This document shows positions 11,691-21,151 of a stretch of DNA of 64,000 nucleotides, piece after piece. Positions within the stretch are counted from its first letter, which is position 1, and the number at the start of each line of letters is the position of its first letter. Below the pieces are notes generated by a model. It made no database searches and was not told where the DNA came from. It worked only from the letters and a program-made list of their open reading frames with translations. Made by a program: the position numbers and the translations under genes. Location: NCBI RefSeq assembly GCF_029407905.1, contig NW_026577925.1, forward strand, positions 992,001 to 1,056,000, written 5' to 3'. The stretch is from Bubalus kerabau. Its lineage: Eukaryota; Chordata; Mammalia; Artiodactyla; Bovidae.

Positions 11691-12230
11691 GGTCCCCAAG
11701 GATCGCCATCCCGTGGGTGCAGCGGAGGGCTGCGGACCACAGGTAAGGGAACTGGGACTGCGTGGAGCAGGGAACCAAGTATTCCGCCGTCTGTTGGCAC
11801 ATTCTCGGAGCTCCCCAACCTGGCGGTCGCAGAAAGGCCTTGCCTTTGGGGTCAAGGCCTTAACCGCTCCACCCCTCTGCTGAAAAATCTCAGAGTCGGC
11901 GCGGTTTTTCCAAGCAGCCTAGTGTCCTCTGGAAGTCCAAGGGACAGAACACTGAACTCTGGCCGGCTGGCCCAGCCCTGCTTCTGGCACTTTGTAAGCC
12001 AGCGGGCCCTTGAGCACCTGCTGGGATGGGAAAGGGAAGGGTCCACGGATTGCACCCTAGAAACTTAGTAGGGTGCATGGATTTCAAACCCTGGTGGCCG
12101 CCCAGGCAGCAAAGAAGGGGGGAGGGCACCTTGCTGCCCTTTCATGGCAGAATCTGTGGTTGTCCAGCTGCGTGGGCCTTTTCATGAGGACCCTGTGCAA
12201 TAAAAGTTTGGTGTTTTGGAACTGAATAAT
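11691..12230 (+). other. Conserved segment with donor-like site and AATAAA, copy 1
   Basis: This ~540-bp segment follows the minisatellite and is retained in all three unit copies. A near-consensus splice donor CAG|GTAAGG lies at 11740-11748. At 12199-12204 is AATAAA, followed at once by the GT-rich string GTTTGGTGTTTTGG, the arrangement expected of a polyadenylation site. I see no conserved open frame that would make a protein. The segment could be the body of a short non-coding transcript started in the CpG-rich minisatellite, or simply a fossil of a promoter and 3' end captured into the repeat. No transcription is shown by the sequence itself. Confidence 0.45.
12199..12204 (+). terminator. 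Polyadenylation-type signal AATAAA, copy 1
   Basis: AATAAA with a GT-rich downstream element (GTGTTTTGG) within 10 bases. The same signal and downstream element occur at 16691-16696. The signal alone, without the downstream element, occurs at 21141-21146. Confidence 0.5.
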
Positions 12231-13765
12231 TAGAGCGTGTAAAAGCTTTAAATTATGTGGTGGTGTAATTAAAAAACAAAACAAAACAAAACCAAGCTCC
12301 AAGTGTTTTGCAAATGGAGGTTTAAATATTGAAGGACTGTATTCCTTGCACTGTGGCATTCTATCAAGAAGTGTGCAGGATTTTTTTTTTTTAAGAAAAG
12401 TGTTCGAAGTGCGGGAAACAGGAAACCCAGAGGTGCCCCTGTATTTTGGGGAAGGCCTTAGGAGGTCACTTGGAAATGCTGCTGGCTGTGCGGGAGCGGG
12501 GCAGATGGGCTGTACAGGTTTGTCCTTTGCATGGATGTTCTTGTGTGTGGAAACCCAGCTCAGAGCCATCTCCTGATGTGTAAGAATTTCGCAGACAAAC
12601 CTTGAGCTAAGCAATGCATTTTTTCCTAAGAAAATGTTTGTCTTAAGCGATGTAAATATCCTATGTATTTCCGCTAGACTCTGGCTTCAGGTCGGTTCCC
12701 CCAAAAGGCTCAGAAGCGATTTGAACAAAACAGCATGTTTTCCTCCTAGCTTGTTCTCCTTATCTATGTTAAGGAAATGATATATTTGCCTGCAATACTG
12801 CCTTTCTTCAAGATTCATGTCAATCAAGTTTTGGCCCGGGATGACTCACCTGCTGCCAATATTATCTCAATGCCTGTCGTGGGGGAGGGGCCTGGTGCCA
12901 TTCCCTGAAACAGTTCCTTTCTTTCCTTAGCTGACTGCTAGTGCCTGTAGAATATCTGGCTAAAGACCAGCAGGGGGTACTCTTACTACCCACCCCCCAC
13001 CCCGCCTCGAGTCTAAGTCAGCAGCTTTCTCTATCTCTTTAATACTTTAATAACACTTGATGACACAAAAGCTCTGAGCGATCAAATCATATCAAATCTT
13101 CATTTCAGATTGAAGATGCATTCCATGGTATTGCCATCTTAAGTCTTTCCATCGTTATGGAATATCTGTCCATGTATTCAGGATAGTTTTCAGCCAGGGT
13201 GTATAATTTCCAGTGTGCCAATCTTGTCATCCTCGTTACATCCATGGCAAAGTGTTTTATTCATGTTGATATTATTGAAAGGGAATTTTTTAAAATTCCT
13301 TTTCAGATTATTATCTGCTAATGTATACAGATAAAACTGTGTAATCATTCATTTTTATCAGTTTGGACAGCTTGATAGTTGTCTTTAATTTCTTTACTTT
13401 CTGACACTTTAAGATTATCCTGGGCCACATATGTAATGCCTCACCCCTAAATTCAGACATGTGTTCAAAGAACTTCTGTCCTTTTATTTATTTATTTATT
13501 TATTCTTTAACATTGAAATCGTTTTGACTATGCTGGGTGTTTGTTGCTAGATGGAAGTAGCTAGGACCTCTGGACTGCAGTCTCTCATCTCTTGCTGACC
13601 TCTTGTTGACCTCTGCAGAATCCTGGTAGGTGGGAGCTTGTTAGTTCCTTGTTCCTTATCAGAACCTCCTGTGGTAAGTGTTTTTCTCTTCTCTGTTGCC
13701 TGGTAAGGGTGGGTGGTCATGGGCATCCCAAAGTTGGCTAGAAGTCAATTATTTAAGCAGGCTTG
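12231..13765. other. AT-rich body of the 4.45-kb unit, copy 1; no gene seen
   Basis: This region has an (AAAAC)-type run at ~12269-12293, a poly-T run near 12380 and a (TTTA)n tract near 13483-13505. The rest is unrecognised sequence of moderate AT content. A minus-strand frame of 176 codons (12084-12614) has a counterpart of 177 codons in copy 2, but the two translations differ at many non-synonymous positions and include a poly-Lys run encoded by the T tract, so I do not call it. No RNA gene is recognised. Confidence 0.6.
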
Positions 13766-13776
13766 TGCATAGATAT

Positions 13777-14050
13777 GGGAGAAGGCAATGGCACCCCACT
13801 CCTGGAAAATCCCAAGGACGGAGGAGCCTGGTAGGCTGCAGTCCATGGGGTGGCTAAGAGTCGGACACCACTGAGTGACTTCATTTTCACTTTTCACTTT
13901 CATGCATAGGAGGAGGAAATGGCAACCCACTCCAGTGTTCTTGCCTAGAGAACCCCAGGGACTGCAGGGCCTGGTGGGCTGCCATCTATGGCGTGGCACA
14001 GGGTCGGCCTCAACTGAACCACTTAGCAGCTGCAGCAGCAGCAGCAGCAG
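13777..14050 (+). mobile_element. Bov-A type SINE (dimeric), copy 1
   Basis: This begins GGGAGAAGGCAATGGCACCC. It holds two related monomers, the second starting GGAGGAGGAAATGGCAACCC near 13908, and ends in an AGC-repeat tail (14032-14050). This is the structure of the ruminant Bov-A2 SINE. A perfect 11-bp target duplication, TGCATAGATAT, flanks it at 13766-13776 and 14051-14061. About 17 bp near the start of the first monomer, present in the copy at 18252, is missing here. The AGC tail is the microsatellite typical of this family. Bov-A SINEs are non-coding and depend on LINE machinery for mobility. Confidence 0.93.
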
Positions 14051-14061
14051 TGCATAGATAT

Positions 14062-14767
14062 CAAAGGGGATGAGAACAGTCAGGTAGGATCACATATGTC
14101 ATCGTGAAACAATACTTCTCCCCTTAGCCAAAGCTAACGAAAGATTTCTGTTCTAGGTCAACCTAGAAGAGATCACTTAAGAGGTAAAGAAACTTAAACT
14201 CCATTAGCAAAGGCAGTTCAACATCTCAAGAAAACTTGTGCTAGGCACAAAACTCTTTTCTGGGGGCCTACTTTCCCTACAACCTCCTTATCCCATTCTG
14301 TACCCATTCCTTTGCTTCTCCCGTCCTGAAAATGCCACCTGTAAGACAGAACTACTTCGTTTTCCTTCTTAAAGTGTGATTGCATTCCATACATTCTTGT
14401 AATAACAAGTCATACATTTCCCTTCAGCAACCAAGAACTCACTCTTATATTGGCATTTGATAGATTGGTGAGCATACCTATCAGTGATAATAGCGCCCAC
14501 CCCGCTTCCTGCAAGAACAGAACAAAACAAAACAAAACAAAAAAATTGCTTTCTTACATTTAATATGTTCGGATGGTGCCAGTCACTATTCATGCAGAGT
14601 CAAAAATCTCTTTTGTTTCTGTGTAAAAGGGAGGTCCTTTCAAGTCGTGAATGTTTAAGAAGTTTCATTTATTTGGAAATGACCTAGCTATTCAATACAC
14701 TGTCGTCACTTAGTTTAGCACCAGGATAGAAACTCAGGTAACCAAAACACCTGGAGGAATGATTGTA
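14062..14767. other. Body of the 4.45-kb unit between SINEs, copy 1; no gene seen
   Basis: Unrecognised sequence shared with copy 2 (18559-19225). It contains an (AAAAC)n run near 14520-14543. No conserved frame or RNA gene is seen. Confidence 0.5.
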
Positions 14768-14948
14768 AGTTCAGTTCAGTTCAGTTGCTCAGTCGAGTCT
14801 GACTCTTTGTGACCCCGTGGCCTGCAGGATGCCAGGCTTCCGTGTCCATCACCAACTCCAGGGGCTTGCTCAAACTCATGTCCATCGAGTCAGTGATGCC
14901 ATCCAACCATCTTATCCTCTGTCATCCCCTTCTCCTCTGCCTTCAATC
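14768..14948 (+). mobile_element. Bov-tA/ART2-like SINE fragment, copy 1
   Basis: The AGTTCAGTTCAGTTCAGTTG start, the TCAGTCG-GTCTGACTCTTTG core and the later phrases CATCACCAACTCCAGG and CATCGAGTCAGTGATGCCATC identify a tRNA-derived ruminant SINE of the Bov-tA/ART2 group. It stops at CTTCAATC without the usual poly(A) tail, so it is 3' truncated or internally joined to unit sequence. The same breakpoint occurs in copy 2, so truncation preceded the duplication. Confidence 0.8.
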
Positions 14949-15713
14949 AAGACTATGAGAGGCAGATATTTTAGAGTATAATTATTGTTAAGAGTTTATC
15001 TAAAAGCTCATATCACATTTACATTTTTTACATTGGTTGTTGCTGTTTCCAGGTACTTTCTTGCTGACAAGCTTGTGACACATATAACAATAGAGCAATT
15101 TTTACCTCAAAAGAAACCTAGGCACTATGAACATGTTGTGCTTAATGTTGTTGACTCTTAGACATGTCTATAGTGGAGGAGCAAAACCAAAAATACTAGA
15201 TATTTAATATTGACTAGTTCCCAGTTCACGGGACTCTGACATTCATTTAGGTCAATGTTTTCTTGTATTTCCAGAAGTTTGATTTCGAAGGGCTGCCTTG
15301 TCTTGAGACCATTGAAATCAGAACTCAGAACTTGAGCAATATTATCAAAAAACACAAGGCTCACACTGACATATACCTTAATCCAAACAGTCAGACAAGA
15401 CATCTTCCAGTTTTCCGCCTGAGATTTAAAATATTTCTTTGAGCCGTTTTCCTGGGAAGTGGGGGGGGGGGGTGGGGGTGGCAGCGAGGCAGGCTTGGGT
15501 AACAAGCTAATTGTTGGTCATTGCATATGCAAAGAACCAGCTTTCCGGGTTCCAAGGAAAAAAGTTTCCTTGGTACCCAATTTTGTTTGGATCTATAGAC
15601 TCTCATGGCCCTCCTAGGTCAGGACATCTTTCCTTTCTGTAGTCCTCGTTTGAACCCTAAATCATACACAGCTTGGACTGTCTCTGTGGGGTGGATGTAT
15701 TGTCCTCGTGTTT
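14949..15713. other. Tail of the 4.45-kb unit, copy 1; poly-G tract, no gene
   Basis: Unrecognised sequence repeated at 19407-20166. A pure G tract followed by GGTGGGGGTGG lies near 15461-15480; it is interrupted (GGGGATGGGGG) in copy 2. A minus-strand frame of 115 codons crosses it but is split differently in copy 2, so it is not called. Confidence 0.5.
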
Positions 15714-15744
15714 GACCTGGCGGCAGTAGCGAGGTCCGAGAGCC

Positions 15745-16160
15745 TCTCCTGGAACCGGGCGTGGGGACGGGGCTCACCGGGAGCCCCTGGTGGAAGTGGG
15801 CAACGCGCCGGGAGCGCGCCAGGGGCGGGGCGATCCCGGGCGGCGCGGGTCGGGGTTCTGGTCGGGAGGGGGTGGGGGGCCGTAACAGTTGTGCTCTCGG
15901 GGGTCCCCACTGCAGCTGGAAACGCGCTGGGAGTGCAGCAGGGGCGGGGTGAACCCGGGTGGCGCGGGGCGGGGTTCGGCTCCTGGCGGGGGTGGGGGAG
16001 GGCTTCCCAGTTGTGCTCTCGGTGGTGGCCACTGAGGCTGGAAACGCGCCGGGAGCGCACCCGGGGCGGGGTAAACCTGGGCTGCGCGGGTCGAGATTTA
16101 GATGGCTGTGGGTGGGGGTTCGGTCCCAGTTGTGCTCTCGGGGGTCGCCACTGCGGCTAG
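15745..16160. repeat. CpG-rich ~120-bp minisatellite, copy 2
   Basis: About 3.5 units, with anchors at about 15795, 15916, 16037 and 16154 spaced 117-121 bp. GC boxes GGGGCGGGGC or GGGGCGGGGT recur in most units. A lead-in absent from copy 1 (GAGAGCCTCTCCTGGAACC, GTGGGGACGGGGCTCACC) precedes the first unit. Confidence 0.85.
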
Positions 16161-16725
16161 GAACGCCCATTTCCTACGCTCCTGTGTCCCCAAGGATCCA
16201 CATCTAGTGGGTGCAGCGGAGGGCTGCGGGCCACAGGTCAGGGAACTGGGACTGCTTGGAGCAGGGAACCAAGTATTCCGCCCTCTGTTGGCACATTCTC
16301 GGAGCTCCCCAACCTGGCGGTTGCAGAAAGGCCTCGCCCTTGGTGTCAAGGCCTTTACCGCTCCACCCCTTTGCTGAAAAATCTCAGTCTGCACGGTTTT
16401 CCCAAGCAGCCTAGTGTCCCCTGGAAGTCCAAGGGACAGAACCCTGAACTCTGGCCGGCTGGCCCAGCCCTGCTTCTGGCACTTTGTAGGCCAGCGGGCC
16501 CTGGAGCACCTGCTAGGATGAGAAAGGGAAGGGTCCGCGAATTGCACCCTAGAAAGTTAGTAGGGTGCATGAATTTCAAACCCTGGTGGCCGCCCAGGCA
16601 GCAAAGAAGTGGAGAGGGCACCTTGCTGCCCTTTCATGGCAGAATCTGTGGCTGTCCTGATGCGTGGGCCTTTTCCTTGGGACCTTGTGCAATAAAAGTT
16701 TGGTGTTTTGGTACTGAATAATTAG
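16161..16725 (+). other. Conserved donor/AATAAA segment, copy 2
   Basis: Counterpart of 11691-12230. The donor-like site here reads CAG|GTCAGG (16234-16242), weaker than in copies 1 and 3. AATAAA is at 16691-16696, with GTTTGGTGTTTTGG following. Spacing from the minisatellite end to AATAAA is ~0.53 kb in both copies. No protein is called. Confidence 0.45.
16691..16696 (+). terminator. Polyadenylation-type signal AATAAA, copy 2
   Basis: Same context as at 12199-12204, with the GT-rich element directly downstream. Confidence 0.5.
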
Positions 16726-18240
16726 AAATTGTAAAAAGTTTAAATTATGTGGTGGTGTAATTAAAAAACAAAACAAAACAAAACCAAGCCCCAAGTGTTT
16801 GGCACAGGGAGGTTTAAGTATTGAAGGCCTGTTTTCCTTGCACTGTGGCATTCTATCAAGAAGTGTGCAGGATTTTTTTTTTTTTTTTAAGAAAGTGTTC
16901 AAAGTGAGGGCAACAGGAAACCCAGAGGTGCCCCTGTATTTTGGGGAAGGCCTTAGGAGGTCACTTGGAAATGCTGCTGGCTGTGGGGGAGGGGGGCAGA
17001 TGGGCTGTGCAGGCTTGTCCTTTGCATTCATGTTCTTGTGTGTAGAAACCCAGCTCGGAGCCATCTCCTGATGTGTAAGAATTTCGCAGACAAACCTTGA
17101 GCTAAGCAATGCATTTGTTCCTGAGGAAATGTTTGTCTTAAGCGATGTAAATATCCTATGTATATCCGCTGGACTCTGGCTTCAGGTCGGTTCCCCCAAT
17201 AGGCTCAGAAGCGACTTGAACAAAACAGTATGTTTTCCTCGTACCTTGTTCTCCTAATCTATGTTAAGGAAATGATGTATTTGCCTGGAATACTGCCTTT
17301 CTTCAAGATTCATGTCAATCAGTTTTTGGCCCAGGATGACTCACCTGCTGCCAATGTGACCTCAAGGCATGTCGTGGGGGAGGGGCCTGGTGCCATTCCC
17401 TGAGACAGTGCCTTTCTTTCCTTAGCTGACTGCTAGTGCCTGTAGAATATCTGGCTAGAGCCCAGCAGGGCGTACACCCCGCCTCAAGTCTAAGTCAGCA
17501 GCTTTCTCTATCTCATTTATACTTTAATACAAATTGATGACACAAAAGCTCTGAGCGATCAAATCATATCAAATCTTCATTTCAGATTGAAGATGCATTC
17601 CATGGTATTGCCATCTTAAGTCTTTCCATTGTTATGGAATATCTGTCCATGTATTCAGGATAGTTTTCAGCCAGGGTGTATAATTTCCAGTGTGCCAGTC
17701 TTGTCATCCTCGTTACATCCATGGCAAAGTGTTGTATTCATGTTGACATTATTGAAAGGGAATTTTTTTTAATTCCTTTTCAGATTATTATCTGGTAATA
17801 TATACAGAAAAAACTGTGTAATCTTTCGTTTTTATCAGTTTGGACAGCTTGATAGTTGTCTTTAATTTCTTTCCTTTCTCATACTTTAAGATTTTCTGGG
17901 CACCGTACATGTACTGCCTCAGCCCTAATCTCATTCATGTGTTCAAAGAACTTCTGTCCTTTATTTGTTTACTTATTTTTTGCAACATTGAATTCGTTTT
18001 GACTATGCTGGGTCTCTGCTGCAAGATGGAAGTTGCTAGGACCTCTGGACTGCAGTCTTCCATCTCTTATTGACCTCTTGTTGACCTCTGCAGAATCCTG
18101 GTAGGCGGGAGCTTGTTAGTTCCTTGTTCCTTACCAGGACCTCCTGTGGTAAGTGTTTTTCTCTTCTCTGTTGCCTGGTAAGGGTGGATGGTCATTGGCA
18201 TCCCAAAGCTAGCTAGAAGTCAATTATTTAGGCAGGCTTG
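16726..18240. other. AT-rich body of the 4.45-kb unit, copy 2; no gene seen
   Basis: Counterpart of 12231-13765, with (AAAAC)n near 16763-16786 and a longer poly-T (~16 T) near 16872. The (TTTA)n tract of copy 1 is degraded here. Nothing coding is supported. Confidence 0.55.
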
Positions 18241-18251
18241 TGCATAGATAT

Positions 18252-18547
18252 GGGAGAAGGCAATGGCACCCCACTCCAGTATTCTTGTGTGGAAAATCCC
18301 ATGGATGGAGGAGCCTGGTAGGCTGCAGTCCATGGGGTGGTTAAGAGTCGGACACCACTGAGCGACTTCACGTTCACTTTTCACTTTCATGCATGGGAGG
18401 AGGAAATGGCAACCCACTCCAGTGTTCTTGCCTAGAGAACCCCAGGGACTGCGGGGCCTGGTGGGCTGCCGTCTATGGGGTCGCACAGAGTCGGACACGA
18501 CTGAAACGACTTAGCAGCAGCGGCGGCGGCAGCAGCAGCAGAAGCAG
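18252..18547 (+). mobile_element. Bov-A type SINE (dimeric), copy 2
   Basis: Same insertion as at 13777, here fuller in the first monomer (CCAGTATTCTTGTGTGGAA present). The tail is AGCAGCAGCGGCGGCGGCAGC plus further AGC units. Target duplication TGCATAGATAT (18241-18251) pairs with TGCATCGATAT (18548-18558), one mismatch. Sharing the insertion site with copy 1 shows that the SINE was present before the 4.45-kb unit duplicated. Confidence 0.93.
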
Positions 18548-18558
18548 TGCATCGATAT

Positions 18559-19225
18559 CAAAAGGGCTGCAAACAGTCAGGAAGGATCACATATGTCACC
18601 GTGAAACACTACTTCTCCACTTAGCCAAAGCTAACAAAAGATTTCTGTTCTAGGTCAACCTAGAAGAGATCACTTAAGAGGTAAAGAAACTTAAACTCCA
18701 TTAGCAAAGGCAGTTCGACATCTCAAGAAAACTTGTGCTAGGCACAGAACTCTTTTCTGGGGGTCCACTTTCCCTACAACCTCCTTATCCCATTCTGTAC
18801 CCATTCCTTTGCTTCTCCCATCCTGAAACTGCCACCTGTAAGACAGAACTACTTCGTTTTCCTTCCTCAAGTGCCATTGCATTCCACATACTTTCTTGTA
18901 ATAACAAGTCATACATTTCCCTTCAGCAACCAAGAACTGACTTTTATATTGGCATTGGCTATAGCCCGCCCCCCTCCCCCCACCCCCAAGAACAGAACAA
19001 AACAAAACAAAACAATTGCTTTCTTACATTTAACATATCAGGATGGTGCCAGACACTATTCATGGAGAGTCAAAAATCTCTTTTGTTTCTGTGTAAAAGG
19101 GAGGTCCTTTCAAGTCGTGAATGTTTCAGAACTTTCATTTATTTGGAAATGACCTAGCTATTCAATACACTGTCGTCACAAGGATAGAAACGCGGGTAAC
19201 CAAAACACCTGGAGAAACGTTTGTT
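18559..19225. other. Body of the 4.45-kb unit between SINEs, copy 2; no gene seen
   Basis: Counterpart of 14062-14767. A C-rich tract near 18968-18988 replaces part of the copy 1 sequence, and an (AAAAC)n run follows near 18996-19013. No conserved reading frame. Confidence 0.5.
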
Positions 19226-19406
19226 AGTTCAGTTCAGTTCAGTTGCTCAGTCGTGTCTGAGTCTTTGGGACCCCGTGGCCTGAAGGACGCTAGGCTTCCG
19301 TGTCCGTCACCAGCTCCAGGGGCTTGCACAAACTCATGTCCATCGAGTCAGTGATGCCATCCAACCATCTTATCCTCTGTCGTCCCCTTCTCCTCTGCCT
19401 TCAATC
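19226..19406 (+). mobile_element. Bov-tA/ART2-like SINE fragment, copy 2
   Basis: Same element and same 3' breakpoint (CTTCAATC) as 14768-14948, with a few substitutions such as GTGTCTGAGTCTTTGGG. Inherited by unit duplication rather than inserted independently. Confidence 0.8.
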
Positions 19407-20166
19407 AAGACTATGAGAGGCAGATATTTTAGAGTATAATTATTGTTAAGGGTTTGTCTAAAAGCTCATATCACATTTACATTTTTTACTTTTGTTGTTG
19501 TCGTTTCCAGGTAGTTTCTTGCTGACAAGCTTGTGACAGATATAACAATAGAGCAATTTTTACCTCAAAAGAAACCTAGGCACTATGAACATGTTGTGCT
19601 TAATGTTGTTGACTCTTAGACATGTCTATAATGGAGGAGCAAAACCAAAAATACTAGATATTTAATATTGACTAGTTCCCAGTTCACGGGACTCTGACAT
19701 TCATTTAGGTCAATGTTTTCTTGTATTTCCAGCAGTTTGATTTGGAAGGGCTGCCTTGTCTTGAGACCATTGAAATCAGAACACAGAACTTGAGCAATAT
19801 TATCAAAAAACACAAGGCTCACACTGACACATACCTTAATCCAAACAGACAGACAAGACATCTTCCAGGTTTCCGCCTGAGATTTAAAATATTTCTTTGA
19901 GCCAGTCTTCTGGGGAGTGGGGGGATGGGGGTGCCAGTAAAGCAGGCTTGGGTAACAAGCTAATTCTTGGTCATTGCATATGCAAAGAACCAGCTTTCCG
20001 GGTTCCAAGGAAAAAAGTTTCCTTGGTAACCAACTTTGTCTGGTTCTATAGAATATCATGGCCCTCCTAGGTCAGGTCATCTTGCCTTTCTGTAGTCCTC
20101 GTTTTATCCCTAAATCATAGACAGCTTGGATTGTCTCTGTGGGGTGTATGTATTGTCCTCATGTTT
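19407..20166. other. Tail of the 4.45-kb unit, copy 2; no gene
   Basis: Counterpart of 14949-15713. A minus-strand frame of 147 codons (19616-20059) is split in copy 1, so it is not supported as a gene. Confidence 0.5.
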
Positions 20167-20189
20167 GACCTGGCGGCAGCAGCGAGGTC

Positions 20190-20645
20190 CGAGAGCCTCT
20201 CCTGGAACCGGGCGTGGGGACGGGGCTCACCGAGAGCCGCTGGTGAAGGTGGGCAGCGCCCCTGGAGCGCGGCAGGGGCGGGGCGAACCCGGGCGGCACA
20301 GGGCGGGTGTCGGCTCCTGGCGGGGGTAGGGGAGGGCTTCCCAGTTGTGCTCTCGGAGATGGCCACTGCGGCTGGAAACACGCCGGGAGCGCAGCCAGGG
20401 TGGGGTAAACCTGGGCTGCACAGGTCAAGATTCCGCTCGCTGTGGGTGGGGGGTCGGTCCCTGTTGTGCTCCCGGGGGTCGCCAATGTGGCTGGGAACCC
20501 GCCGGGAGCCCGGCAGGGCCGGGGCGAAACCTGGCGGCGCGGGGCGGGGTGGGGGTCCGTTCGCAGCGGGGGTCGGCTCCTGGCGGGGGTGGGGGAGGCC
20601 TTTCCAGATGTGCTGTTGGGGGTCGCCATTGCGGCTGGGAATGCC
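20190..20645. repeat. CpG-rich ~120-bp minisatellite, copy 3
   Basis: About four units, with anchors at about 20249, 20369, 20488 and 20633. The last interval is ~145 bp because of an inserted stretch (GTGGGGGTCCGTTCGCAGCG). The number and order of units differ from copies 1 and 2, as expected of a variable minisatellite. Confidence 0.83.
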
Positions 20646-21151
20646 CATTTCGTGAACTCCTGGATCCCCAAGGATCGGCATCCATTGGCCACAGCGGAGG
20701 GGTGCGGAACACAGGTAAGGGAACGGGGACTGCCTGGAGAAGGGAACCATGTATTCCGCCCTGTGTTGGCACAGTCTCAGAGCTCCCCAACCTGGCGGTC
20801 GCAGAAAGGCCTCGTCTTTGGGGTCAAGGCCTTTACCACTCCACCCCTCTGCTGAAAAACCTCAGAGTCTGGGCGGTTTTCCCAAGCAGCCTAGTGTCCG
20901 CTGGAAGTCCAAGGGACAGAACCCTGAATTCTGGCCGGCTGGCCCAGCCCTGCTTCTGGCACTTTGTAGGCCAGCGGGCCCTGGAGCACCGGCTAGGATG
21001 GGAAAGGGAAGGGTACGCGAATTGCACCCTGGTGGCCGCCGAGGCAGCAAAGAAGGGGAGAGGGCACCTTACTGCCCTTTAATGGCAGACAGAATCTGTG
21101 GCTGTCCTGCTGCGTGGGCCTTTTCATGGGGACCTTGTGCAATAAAAGTTT
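20646..21151 (+). other. Conserved donor/AATAAA segment, copy 3 (ends at junction)
   Basis: A donor-like CAG|GTAAGG lies at 20712-20720, and AATAAA at 21141-21146 without the GT-rich downstream element, which is replaced by satellite I. If this copy were transcribed, its 3' end would need downstream sequence from the satellite. Confidence 0.42.

Larger units (their letters stand above)
11313..15713. repeat. ~4.45-kb tandem unit, copy 1 (5' truncated)
   Basis: This is the first of 2.2 tandem copies. Landmarks recur with a constant shift: GGAACGCCCATTTC at about 11665, 16157 and 20636, AATAAA at 12199, 16691 and 21141, the Bov-A SINE at 13777 and 18252, and the Bov-tA-like SINE at 14768 and 19226. 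Copy 1 lacks the unit start seen in copies 2 and 3 (GACCTGGCGGCAG...); its minisatellite abuts the dimeric array directly. Order within the unit is CpG-rich minisatellite, short donor/poly(A) segment, AT-rich body with an (AAAAC)n tract and poly-T, Bov-A SINE, more body, Bov-tA-like SINE, and a tail. I do not recognise the unit. The ~3.8-kb bovine 1.709 satellite is a possible relative that I cannot test here. Confidence 0.85.
15714..20166. repeat. ~4.45-kb tandem unit, copy 2 (complete)
   Basis: This complete unit runs from GACCTGGCGGCAG (15714) to the same phrase at 20167, a period of 4,453 bp. It carries the same order of parts as copy 1, including both SINEs at the same breakpoints. Small indels and scattered substitutions separate the copies, clearly more than separate the 10-kb satellite blocks near the window end, so this duplication is older. 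Confidence 0.87.
20167..21151. repeat. ~4.45-kb tandem unit, copy 3 (3' truncated at satellite I)
   Basis: Begins at GACCTGGCGGCAG and ends within AATAAAAGTTT (21141-21151), where copies 1 and 2 would continue TGGTGTTTTGG. Sequence then changes to satellite I (ACCGGTGACCTTAGGG). Relative to copies 1 and 2 it also lacks about 38 bp (between GCACCCT and GGTGGCCGCC, near 21030). The cut is thus 5 bases after the AATAAA hexamer. Confidence 0.88.

Noticed and set aside
11296..11883. Overlapping Arg/Gly/Pro-rich frames in the minisatellites
   Set aside because: A product of GC-rich ~120-bp repeats. All frames on both strands are open and low complexity.
12084..12614. Minus-strand 176-codon frame with a 177-codon counterpart at 16576-17109
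   Set aside because: Frame conservation looked interesting, but the translations differ at many non-synonymous sites and contain a poly-Lys run from a T tract. Copy 3 is truncated. There is no sign of selection for protein.
13777..14050. AGC-repeat tail as a trinucleotide-repeat gene
   Set aside because: It is the ordinary tail microsatellite of a Bov-A SINE with target duplications on both sides.
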